Assembly (NCBI GenBank): GCA_028693555.1
Contig: JAQUVD010000014.1
Coordinates: 18,314 to 82,313, forward strand
DNA from: Hespellia sp.
GTDB taxonomy: Bacteria > Bacillota > Clostridia > Lachnospirales > Lachnospiraceae
Direction: 5' to 3'
Length of the DNA stretch: 64,000 nucleotides
Part shown: one piece after another, positions 56,899 to 64,000 of the stretch
How the letters are laid out: each line of letters opens with the position of its first letter
Position numbering within the stretch: position 1 is the first letter of the stretch
The notes under the pieces: generated by a model
Databases searched by the model: none
The model's input: only the letters and a program-made list of their open reading frames with translations
Told to the model about the DNA's origin: nothing
Made by a program: the position numbers and the translations under genes

Positions 56899-57903
56899 AT
56901 GAAAAGAATTCAGTATGAAGTAATGGTAAACGAGTTTGCCCGCGTGTTAGAAAAGAAGGGGTTTGGCCATGAAGATGCAGACAGTGCAGCAGTTATTTTT
57001 GCACAGAACAGTTTGGCCGGTGTGTACTCTCATGGTTTAAACAGATTTCCAAGAGTGGTCAGTTATCTTGAGAAAGGTGAGATTAATCCAGATGCCCGTG
57101 CAACCTGCGAAAAACAGATGGGTTCGATTGAACGCTGGGACGGTCATAGAGGATTTGGTCCGTTAAATGCAAAGAGAGCAATGGACCGTGCCTGCGAGCT
57201 GGCAAAAGAAAATGGAATTGGATGTGTGGCGCTTGGAAACAATAATCACTGGATGCGCGGTGGTACTTATGGATGGCTTGCAGCAGATCACGGATGTATT
57301 GGAATCTGCTGGTCAAATACGATGCCGAATATGCCGGCATGGGGAGGTGTTGACAGAAAAATCGGAAACAATCCATTGATCTTATCTGTTCCACGTTCGA
57401 ATGGAGACCATGCGATGATTGACTGTGCTGTCTCGCAGTTCTCATATGGTAAGATTGAGGATTGTAAATTGCGCGGTGTGCAGCTCCCGGTTCCGGGCGG
57501 TTATGACACCAATGGAGAACTGACGACAGATCCTGCTGAGATTGAGAAGACATGGCGGGTACTTCCGATGGGATATTGGAAGGGAAGCGGACTGTCGATC
57601 GCACTTGATCTGATTGCAACCGTTTTGACGGATGGTAATTCTGTTCAGAAGATTGGTACGTTTGGCGATGAAATTGGATTAACACAGATTATGATAGCAA
57701 TTGATCCTGAAAAATTCAATACAGTGGATCAGACCGATGCGATTGTAGATGCGATTCTGGCGGATGTGAAATCCTCACAGCCGGTTCAGGAAGGCGGCGA
57801 AGTCTTCTATCCGGGAGAGATGGAATTAAAGAACATAAAAGACAACAAAGAACAGGGGATCCCGGTGATTGAAGAAGTGTGGGAATCCATTTTGAACATG
57901 TAA
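56899..57903 (+). CDS. dlgD: 2,3-diketo-L-gulonate reductase-like dehydrogenase (Ldh2/malate dehydrogenase-2 family)
   Basis: 334 residues; the E. coli YiaK/DlgD protein has a very similar length. Shared blocks: SGVYSHGxNRFPR as GVYSHGLNRFPRV (catalytic His), IGxxALxNxNHWMRGGxYGW as NNHWMRGGTYGW, IGNNPLILSVPR, MGYWKGSGLSIALDLIAT. DlgD reduces 2,3-diketo-L-gulonate (from ascorbate breakdown) to 3-keto-L-gulonate with NADH. The ATG at 56899 has AGGAG 6 bases upstream. It is the first gene of an operon with UxuA and a YiaL-family protein; the co-occurrence supports a sugar-acid route, though the substrate could be another keto-uronate. Confidence 0.85.
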   Translation: MKRIQYEVMVNEFARVLEKKGFGHEDADSAAVIFAQNSLAGVYSHGLNRFPRVVSYLEKGEINPDARATCEKQMGSIERWDGHRGFGPLNAKRAMDRACELAKENGIGCVALGNNNHWMRGGTYGWLAADHGCIGICWSNTMPNMPAWGGVDRKIGNNPLILSVPRSNGDHAMIDCAVSQFSYGKIEDCKLRGVQLPVPGGYDTNGELTTDPAEIEKTWRVLPMGYWKGSGLSIALDLIATVLTDGNSVQKIGTFGDEIGLTQIMIAIDPEKFNTVDQTDAIVDAILADVKSSQPVQEGGEVFYPGEMELKNIKDNKEQGIPVIEEVWESILNM

Positions 57904-57944
57904 AAGAATTCATGTGAGCGGAAGGAAAGAACGAGGAGAAAACT

Positions 57945-59297
57945 ATGGAATATGTAATAGGAATTCTGCTGCTCATCTCATTTGTCGGTCTTGCTGTTTA
58001 TGCAGTAAGAGGCGGTAACCTGATGATGGGTATGCTGATTATGGGTGTGATATGGACGGTGCTTCCATTAATAGGGAATACATTTGCAACAAATCCGGAT
58101 TTTGTAGCCGGATATCCGGGAGTTACAGACATTTCGATTGTAGATGCAATCACCAGAGTTTTCCAGTCAGGGCCGGAAGGCTGGGGAAGCGTACTTGTAA
58201 ATGTAATGTTTGGTGCATGGTTTGGGCGTGTACTGTTGGAGACGGGAATTGCAGATGCATTGATTCGGAAAGCGGTAGAATTAGGTGGAGATAAACCGGT
58301 TATTATCTGTGTTTTGTTATCAACCGTTACAACTGCTATTTTTTCAACGTTGTTCGGTGCAGGTGCCGTCGTTGCAATTGGAGTCATTATTCTGCCGATT
58401 CTGATGAGTCTTGGAATTCCAAAAACGCTTTCGATTGGTTCGTTTATGATGAGTGTGGGTGCCGGAATGTACCTGAATCCTGTATTATCAGGTCAGTTCC
58501 TTGCATTCTTTCTCGGAGAAGATGGCAAGCAGTTAATTACATATGATGACCCAATGAGATTGAAATGGGCAGGAATTGGTCTGGCTGTTCAGTTAATCAT
58601 GGTCATCCTCATGTGTGTTTTCTCTCTGAGAAAGAAGAAAACAGTTCATGCATGGAGTGCATCAGCACAGAGAAAAGCGCGTCCGGGGTATGTTCCTTCG
58701 ATTGCGTTAGTTGCACCGGTTTTGCCGGTCGTACTGCTTGTGGTTTTTCATGTTCCGATTATTTTAGGATTCATTATTGGAAGCTTCTTTGCATTGATTG
58801 CATGTGGAAAACTGAAAACATTTCGCGGGGCCTGCCGCGTGCTGAACAAAGATTTTTATGACGGTGTCGTGGACACTGCACCGTTAGTAGGATTTCTGTT
58901 AATGATTCCGATGTTCAACAAGGCAGCAGAATTGTGTGTTCCATATTTTAATGCTTTATTAGGAAATGTAATTCCAAACAATACACTGGTTATCAGTATT
59001 GTATTTGCAGTACTCGCACCGCTTGGATTATTCAGAGGTCCGCTGACACTGTTTGGCTGTGGAGCAGCAACACTGGGTATCTTAAAAGGAATTGGTTTCT
59101 CAACACCATATTTATATGCTTTGATGGTCATTCCTTCTATTACAATGAATGTATCAATCTGTATGACACAAAGCTGGGTAGCGTGGGGTGTTAGTTACGC
59201 AAAGGTTTCAACAAAAGAACATTTGAAGAAAACATTACCTGTCGCATGGATTGTTTGTGCTGTGATGCAGTTAATCACTTATGTGATGTTTGGTTAA
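57945..59297 (+). CDS. Sugar-acid / carboxylate permease (ion-transporter superfamily)
   Basis: 450 residues, about 11-12 TM helices, no signal peptide. Hydrophobic segments with two small-residue stretches (FSTLFGAGAVVAIGVIILP, FRGPLTLFGCGAATLGILKG) resemble re-entrant loops of the IT superfamily (GntP/CitMHS-like carriers). It likely imports a hexonate, keto-gulonate or related acid by proton or sodium symport. GAGGAG precedes the ATG, 41 bases after the reductase gene; HyuA follows after 15 bases. Family-level assignment only; the exact family is uncertain. Confidence 0.75.
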   Translation: MEYVIGILLLISFVGLAVYAVRGGNLMMGMLIMGVIWTVLPLIGNTFATNPDFVAGYPGVTDISIVDAITRVFQSGPEGWGSVLVNVMFGAWFGRVLLETGIADALIRKAVELGGDKPVIICVLLSTVTTAIFSTLFGAGAVVAIGVIILPILMSLGIPKTLSIGSFMMSVGAGMYLNPVLSGQFLAFFLGEDGKQLITYDDPMRLKWAGIGLAVQLIMVILMCVFSLRKKKTVHAWSASAQRKARPGYVPSIALVAPVLPVVLLVVFHVPIILGFIIGSFFALIACGKLKTFRGACRVLNKDFYDGVVDTAPLVGFLLMIPMFNKAAELCVPYFNALLGNVIPNNTLVISIVFAVLAPLGLFRGPLTLFGCGAATLGILKGIGFSTPYLYALMVIPSITMNVSICMTQSWVAWGVSYAKVSTKEHLKKTLPVAWIVCAVMQLITYVMFG

Positions 59298-59312
59298 GGA
59301 GGATGCAATAAA

Positions 59313-61439
59313 ATGAGTGAAAGAAAAGTAAGAATGGGAATTGATGTTGGAGGTACACATACAAAAGCAGTTGCCATTGATAATGCAACTCACAAGATTA
59401 TTGGAAAATCTTCAGTGAAAACATCACATGATGATAAAACTGGTGTTGCGGCGGGTGTAGTACAGGCATTTCAAAATTGTCTGAAAGAGAACGATATTGA
59501 TCCGAAGGATGTTATATTTGTAGCGCATTCAACGACACAGGCAACGAATGCACTGATTGAAGGTGATGTGGCGCACGTCGGTGTTGTGGGCGTGGGACCG
59601 AAAGGAGTCGGCGGCGTACTTGCAAAAGCACAGACGAATATGAAAGATATCAATTTAGGCTCCGGTCGCTTTATCCGACTTCATAATCGTTATATCTGCG
59701 ATGAAAATTTATCGGATCAGCTCGTAAAAGAAACAATCCAATCCCTTGCCGGAGATGGTGCACAGGTAATTGTTGCCAGCGAATCTTACGGTGTGGATGA
59801 TATGGAAAATGAACAGGGAATCTCGAAAATTGCAAAAGAAATGGGCATGGAGGTTACTGCAGCGAGTGAGATTACAAAGTTATATGGTCTGACACGCCGT
59901 ACGAGAACAGCGGCGATTAATGCGTCGATTCTGCCGAAGATGTTAGGTACAGCGAATTCTACCGAAGAAAGTGTAAGAAGTGCCGGAGTCAAAGTGCCAC
60001 TGATGATTATGCGTGGCGATGGCGGTGTTATGGAAATCAGCGAAATGAAAAAGCGTCCAGTGCTGACTATGTTATCTGGTCCGGCAGCATCGGTAATGGG
60101 AAGTCTGATGTATTTGAGAGCGTCCAACGGTGTCTATTTTGAAGTGGGTGGAACCACAACAAACATTGGTGTAATTAAAGACGGACGCCCGGCGATTGAT
60201 TATTCTATCGTAGGGGGACACCGGACTTATATCAGCAGTCTGGATGTGCGTGTATTAGGCGTTGCAGGAGGCAGTATGGTTCGGGCAGACAAGAGTGGAG
60301 TAAAGGATGTCGGACCACGTTCGGCGCATATCGCAGGAATGGATTATGCGGTCTTTACACCAGAAGAAGAGATTGTTGACCCGAAAGTGATTTTCTTTAG
60401 CCCAAAGGAGGGTGATCCGGCTGATTATGTCGCAATTGAACTAAAAAGTGGAAAACGAATCACGATTACCAACACATGTGCTGCAAATGTATTAGGTTTG
60501 ATTAAACCGGAGTATTTTGCGTATGGAAATGCCAATGCGGCTCGAAAAGCAATGCAGCCATTGGCGGATTATATGGGGAAAACCGTGGAAGAGGTTGCCA
60601 CACAGATCTTAACGAGAGCATATGAAAAGATAGAACCAATCATCATGGGGCTTGCAGAAAAATATCGTTTGGAAAAAGATCAGATCAGTTTAGTAGGTGT
60701 TGGCGGCGGTGCGGCTGCGCTCATTGGATTCTGTTCTGACAAAATGGGACTTCGCTACTCGATTCCTGAAAATGCAGAAGTTATTTCATCAATCGGTGTT
60801 GCACTTGCAATGGTGCGAGATGTGGTAGAGAGAGTTGTTCCGAATCCGACGCCGGAAGATATACGTGCAATCAAAGCGGAAGCAATAGATAAAGCAGTCG
60901 AAAGTGGTGCGGCACCGGACAGCGTAGATGTTCATATCGAAATTGACCCGCAGACCTCAAAACTGACAGCAATTGCGCTTGGATCCACAGAGGTTAAGAC
61001 AACAGACTTACTGAAAGAATGTACTTCGGAAGAGGCACTTCAACTGGCGGCAGAAGATCTGAAAGCCGAGAAGAATGAAATTGCAGAGGAATGTGCAACC
61101 AAGAACTTCTATGTCTTTGGAATGGAACGCAAAGGAAAGCATCCAGTTCGAATTCTGGATAAAAAAGGGTTTATCAAAGTACAGAGAAATGATGGAAAAG
61201 CGATGCTCTGTAAAGCAGGAAGCTATCGCAATATAGTATCTCAGATGTGGGAAGAACTTGCCATTTATCAACAGGATGCAATCTTAAGACCAGATTATTA
61301 CATTTGCGCCGGAGCGCGCGTGATGGACTTCTCCGGTTCCGTTGACTTAGACAAAATCATGATGCTGATGGAAGTGGAAATGCAGATGATTAATCCGTCA
61401 GAAGATATCATTATAGTTGGAGCTAAGAACAGCTTATAA
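59313..61439 (+). CDS. Hydantoinase/oxoprolinase A (HyuA) family protein
   Basis: 708 residues. The ASKHA-type N-terminal fold (MGIDVGGTHTKAVAID), HSTTQATNALIEGDV, RGDGGVM, LSGPAASVMGSLMY and FEVGGTTTNIGVIKDG are typical of HyuA/OplahA. HyuA members cleave hydantoins or 5-oxoproline with ATP, normally with HyuB; no HyuB gene is present here. The C-terminal ~200 residues (from ~500) are not a standard HyuA end. AAGGAGG precedes the ATG. Set among sugar-acid genes, it may act on a lactone or lactam-like intermediate or serve as a kinase-like enzyme. The true substrate cannot be told. Confidence 0.85.
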   Translation: MSERKVRMGIDVGGTHTKAVAIDNATHKIIGKSSVKTSHDDKTGVAAGVVQAFQNCLKENDIDPKDVIFVAHSTTQATNALIEGDVAHVGVVGVGPKGVGGVLAKAQTNMKDINLGSGRFIRLHNRYICDENLSDQLVKETIQSLAGDGAQVIVASESYGVDDMENEQGISKIAKEMGMEVTAASEITKLYGLTRRTRTAAINASILPKMLGTANSTEESVRSAGVKVPLMIMRGDGGVMEISEMKKRPVLTMLSGPAASVMGSLMYLRASNGVYFEVGGTTTNIGVIKDGRPAIDYSIVGGHRTYISSLDVRVLGVAGGSMVRADKSGVKDVGPRSAHIAGMDYAVFTPEEEIVDPKVIFFSPKEGDPADYVAIELKSGKRITITNTCAANVLGLIKPEYFAYGNANAARKAMQPLADYMGKTVEEVATQILTRAYEKIEPIIMGLAEKYRLEKDQISLVGVGGGAAALIGFCSDKMGLRYSIPENAEVISSIGVALAMVRDVVERVVPNPTPEDIRAIKAEAIDKAVESGAAPDSVDVHIEIDPQTSKLTAIALGSTEVKTTDLLKECTSEEALQLAAEDLKAEKNEIAEECATKNFYVFGMERKGKHPVRILDKKGFIKVQRNDGKAMLCKAGSYRNIVSQMWEELAIYQQDAILRPDYYICAGARVMDFSGSVDLDKIMMLMEVEMQMINPSEDIIIVGAKNSL

Positions 61440-61481
61440 TTAAAAAAAACAAAAGGGGCAGAAGGAATAAGGAGGAGCAAA

Positions 61482-62240
61482 ATGGGAAATTACGAAAAAT
61501 GGAAAACGTTAATGGATGCATTTTCCGGTCAGAAACCTGTGGAAAATATGCCTTCTTTTCCGGAAGTGCCGATCGTCCAAATGGTTCAGACACTGTGCAG
61601 TATAGAAGAACAGGTATGGGGGATGTATGCTTTTGAACGAGAACCGTTAGAGGGGAAGATTTCTCTCGGCCAAAAGAAACAGTATATAAAAGCAGCAAAT
61701 GAGTGTGGAAGAAGCTGGGCAAAAAAAGTCATGAAAGAATATGAAACAGCGCAGCCGGAAACGATTGCAAAAAAGATGGGAATTGCTGTAAAGAAGACCG
61801 CAAGACCCATTGGTGGAGAAATTGTCCTATTTGCACAATTTGTCAGACCAAATGAAATTACGATTTTCACAGATTGCATTCATAAAGCGAATCTGTTAGA
61901 GAAGGAATGTGATTGTAAAATACTGCAAGAAGACATTTTAGAAAAAATTCTTTTGTCGCATGAATTATTTCATGCGGTAGAAGAAAAACACCAAAAAGAG
62001 ATTTACACGCATACAGAGAAAATCGAATTGTGGAAGAAACCATTTTCAAATCGATCAAAGATTGTGTGCCTGTCTGAAATTGCAGCAATGGCCTTTGCCG
62101 CAGAAATTATGCGGCTGCAGGTCTCTCCTTATATGCTGGACATTCTTTTGACATACTCTTATGACAAGAATGCGGCATACGGACTTTATGAAGAAATCTG
62201 TAGTCTGCAGGCACAGTTTCATGATGAAGCAATACTTTGA
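61482..62240 (+). CDS. Putative zinc metallopeptidase with HExxH motif, ImmA/IrrE-like
   Basis: 252 residues, no signal peptide or TM helix. The motif LLSHELFHAVEE contains HELFH (HExxH), and about 55 residues later SEIAAMAFAAEIMRL supplies a glutamate in the pattern of the third zinc ligand of ImmA/IrrE proteases. Upstream, ETIAKKMGIAVKKTARPIGG and NEITIFTD resemble the ImmA fold. ImmA/IrrE enzymes cut repressors such as those of mobile elements. Here it is embedded in a metabolic operon, 42 bases after hyuA and next to a YhcH gene, with AAGGAGGAG before the ATG. The substrate is unknown; cleavage of the local LacI regulator or processing of an enzyme is speculation. Confidence 0.7.
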   Translation: MGNYEKWKTLMDAFSGQKPVENMPSFPEVPIVQMVQTLCSIEEQVWGMYAFEREPLEGKISLGQKKQYIKAANECGRSWAKKVMKEYETAQPETIAKKMGIAVKKTARPIGGEIVLFAQFVRPNEITIFTDCIHKANLLEKECDCKILQEDILEKILLSHELFHAVEEKHQKEIYTHTEKIELWKKPFSNRSKIVCLSEIAAMAFAAEIMRLQVSPYMLDILLTYSYDKNAAYGLYEEICSLQAQFHDEAIL

Positions 62241-62272
62241 TTGGTGCAAAGACAAGAAAGGATTCAATTCAT

Positions 62273-62731
62273 ATGTTAACAACAAATATAAAATTAGCAG
62301 AAAAATATAATTATTTAAATACGAAGTTCCAAAAGGCTTTTCAGTTCCTTCGGACGGAAGATCTGTCAGCACTTCCGGTTGGAAATATTCCAATTGACGG
62401 AGATGAAGTATTTGCAAACGTACAGAGTTATACGACGATGTCGGTAGAAGAGTGTCCTTTTGAGAGTCACAGAGCCTATTTTGACCTGCAGTATGTTGTA
62501 GAGGGGGAAGAACTATTTGGCTATGAGCCATTGGAATGTTTGAACGCTTCCATGGAATATGATGCAGAGCGTGACTTAATCTTTTATGAGGAACCAAAAG
62601 AGAGTGGCTGTATACGGATGGAAAAGGAGGACTTTGCGATTGTAGCACCCGAAGATGGACATGCACCGCGACGTATGACTGTAAATGGTCCTTGTGCAGT
62701 GAAGAAGATTGTGGTAAAAGTCAGAGTATAA
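62273..62731 (+). CDS. YhcH/YjgK/YiaL family protein
   Basis: 152 residues. The cupin-like fold is visible in ESHRAYFDLQYVVEGEELFG, YEPLECLNASMEYDAERDLI, FAIVAPEDGHAPRRM. This metal-binding family (E. coli YiaL sits in the same operon as YiaK) accompanies sialic-acid, ascorbate and uronate operons and is thought to act on sugar anomers or mutarotation. The ATG at 62273 is preferred over the upstream in-frame codon at 62237; AAAGGA lies about 11 bases before it. Its presence beside dlgD and uxuA supports the sugar-acid assignment. Confidence 0.9.
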   Translation: MLTTNIKLAEKYNYLNTKFQKAFQFLRTEDLSALPVGNIPIDGDEVFANVQSYTTMSVEECPFESHRAYFDLQYVVEGEELFGYEPLECLNASMEYDAERDLIFYEEPKESGCIRMEKEDFAIVAPEDGHAPRRMTVNGPCAVKKIVVKVRV

Positions 62732-62780
62732 CAAGTAAAAGTTTGAATAAAACAGAGATGTGAAACGGAGGAGATTATTC

Positions 62781-63851
62781 ATGGAAATGACAATGCGCTG
62801 GTACGGGAAAGAGTATGATACGATTTCGCTGCAACAGATTCGCCAGACCAGATACGTAACAGGAATCATTACGACACTGTACCAGAAGCTGCCGGGTGAA
62901 GTTTGGTCTTTGGAAGAAATAAACAAAATGAAAAAGGAAGTCGAAGATGCAGGGCTTCATCTGGCTGGAATCGAAAGTGTCAATGTAAGCGATGCCATCA
63001 AGACAGCCGGCCCTGACCGAGACAAGGATATTGCGGCATATGTTGAAACACTGGAAAATCTTGGAAAAGCAGATATTCACATGGTCTGTTACAATTTTAT
63101 GCCAGTATTTGACTGGACGAGAACGGAGCTGGAGCGAGTGCGAGAAGACGGAACTACCGTGCTGGCCTATAATCAGGATACGGTTGATCAAATGGATCCG
63201 GATCATTTGTTTGATTCTATTAAAAATGATATGAACGGAACCATCATGCCGGGGTGGGAACCAGAACGAATGGAAAAGGTAAAAGAACTTTTTGAATTGT
63301 ACAAAGATGTGGATGAAGATACCTTGTTTGCAAATTTGAAATATTTTCTGGACGCTATCATGCCAGTGTGTGATAAATATGATATTAATATGGCAATTCA
63401 TCCGGATGATCCATCGTGGAGCGTGTTCGGTCTTCCTCGTATTATTTCTTCACAGGAAAAATTAGAACGCATGATGCGTATGGTTCCAAACAAACATAAT
63501 GGTGTAACATTTTGCATGGGATCATATGGAACAAATCTGAATAACAGTCTGATTGATACTATCCATATGCTGAAAGGGCGTATACACTTCGCACATATTC
63601 GCAATCTGCGGTTTAACGATGGCATGAGAGACTTCGAGGAATGTGCACATTTGAGTGAAGACGGCACGTTCGATATGAATGAGGTGATAAAGGCGCTGTA
63701 TGAGACTGGATTTGACGGACCAATTCGACCGGATCACGGAAGAATGATCTGGGGAGAAAAAGCAATGCCGGGATATGGTCTTTATGACCGTGCCCTTGGA
63801 GCGGCATATCTGTGTGGACTCTGGGAGTCGGTGAAAAAAGCGCAGATGTAA
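62781..63851 (+). CDS. uxuA: D-mannonate dehydratase
   Basis: 356 residues, the usual length. Motifs: MTMRWYGKEYDTISLQQIRQ, AGLHLAGIESVNVSDAIK, VCYNFMPVFDWTRTEL, MAIHPDDPSWSVFGLPRI, FCMGSYG, IHFAHIRNLRF and IRPDHGRMIWGE, which hold the His/Cys/Asp metal ligands of UxuA. The enzyme removes water from D-mannonate, giving 2-keto-3-deoxy-D-gluconate in the hexuronate pathway. GGAGGAG is ideally placed before the ATG at 62781. It is the last gene of the operon seen in the window; the fructuronate reductase and KDG kinase/aldolase are not visible and may lie downstream or elsewhere. Confidence 0.96.
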   Translation: MEMTMRWYGKEYDTISLQQIRQTRYVTGIITTLYQKLPGEVWSLEEINKMKKEVEDAGLHLAGIESVNVSDAIKTAGPDRDKDIAAYVETLENLGKADIHMVCYNFMPVFDWTRTELERVREDGTTVLAYNQDTVDQMDPDHLFDSIKNDMNGTIMPGWEPERMEKVKELFELYKDVDEDTLFANLKYFLDAIMPVCDKYDINMAIHPDDPSWSVFGLPRIISSQEKLERMMRMVPNKHNGVTFCMGSYGTNLNNSLIDTIHMLKGRIHFAHIRNLRFNDGMRDFEECAHLSEDGTFDMNEVIKALYETGFDGPIRPDHGRMIWGEKAMPGYGLYDRALGAAYLCGLWESVKKAQM

Positions 63852-64000
63852 TTTTGAGTGAGATTGTGCTTTGATTACTTGAGTTTCCGCAAAATGTAAT
63901 TTCAAAAGAGATAACTTCTTCTAAAGTACCAATCTGTCCTATTTTTGAAAAAAATGAAAAGACAGTATTGTGAATAGAGGTACTGAAATAAGCCCCGCCG
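63852..64000. other. Window end, no gene seen
   Basis: 149 bases after uxuA with no terminator of good form and no coding frame with a ribosome site. The next gene, if any, begins beyond the window. Confidence 0.4.

Overview
The window looks like a chromosomal segment of a low-to-mid GC gut Firmicute, most likely a Lachnospiraceae-type Clostridium relative. This is inferred from strong AGGAGG ribosome sites, TTGACA/TATAAT promoters with 16-17 base spacers, U-tailed hairpin terminators, the Rrf2/CysK cysteine module, and the abundance of AraC/LacI-regulated sugar operons. No rRNA, tRNA, CRISPR array, prophage or complete insertion sequence was seen. Many gene starts were reassigned using ribosome binding sites.

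Layout. 1-12.3 kb: a five-gene signalling operon on the + strand, made of the end of a hybrid histidine kinase, a Cache-containing MscS channel, an EAL-REC-GGDEF protein, a REC-PAS-kinase-REC hybrid, and a double-SBP kinase with two receivers. 12.8-13.4 kb: hicAB-1. 13.5-18.7 kb: a C-S lyase, thiamine pyrophosphokinase, two Rrf2 regulators, O-acetylhomoserine sulfhydrylase and CysK, followed by a striking nested palindromic element. 19.1-24.2 kb: a sugar-binding diguanylate cyclase and an AraC regulator, divergent from an alpha-galactosidase. 24.3-24.7 kb: RidA. 24.8-31.5 kb: a LacI-PfkB fusion regulator divergent from a PfkB kinase / nucleoside hydrolase / C-S lyase / APC permease operon. 31.6-32.9 kb: a YczE-cytidylate kinase-like fusion.

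33.1-44.2 kb: an AraC regulator followed by a glycoside operon (GPH transporter, GH106-like hydrolase, metallo-beta-lactamase-fold hydrolase, ROK kinase, GH1 6-phospho-beta-glucosidase-like enzyme, old-yellow-enzyme-like reductase). 44.2-47 kb: a small toxin-antitoxin island (hicAB-2 between two ~150 bp direct repeats, an AbiEi antitoxin with a broken AbiEii toxin, a Uma2 protein). 47-50 kb: an EamA transporter and an ECF sigma/anti-sigma/membrane protein operon. 50-55.5 kb: an AraC regulator and a MarR-controlled heterodimeric ABC exporter. 55.6-63.9 kb: a LacI regulator and a sugar-acid operon (2,3-diketogulonate reductase-like, transporter, HyuA, HExxH protein, YhcH, mannonate dehydratase).

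How it fits together: most of the window is sensing and catabolism of plant- or host-derived glycosides and sugar acids, each operon paired with its own regulator. Second-messenger (c-di-GMP) proteins are attached both to the phosphorelay operon and to the alpha-galactoside locus. The most noteworthy items are the Cache-MscS fusion, the repeated structured element around the toxin-antitoxin genes, the nested palindrome at 18.7 kb, the unassigned kinase/nucleoside hydrolase/C-S lyase operon, and the HExxH protein inside the sugar-acid operon.
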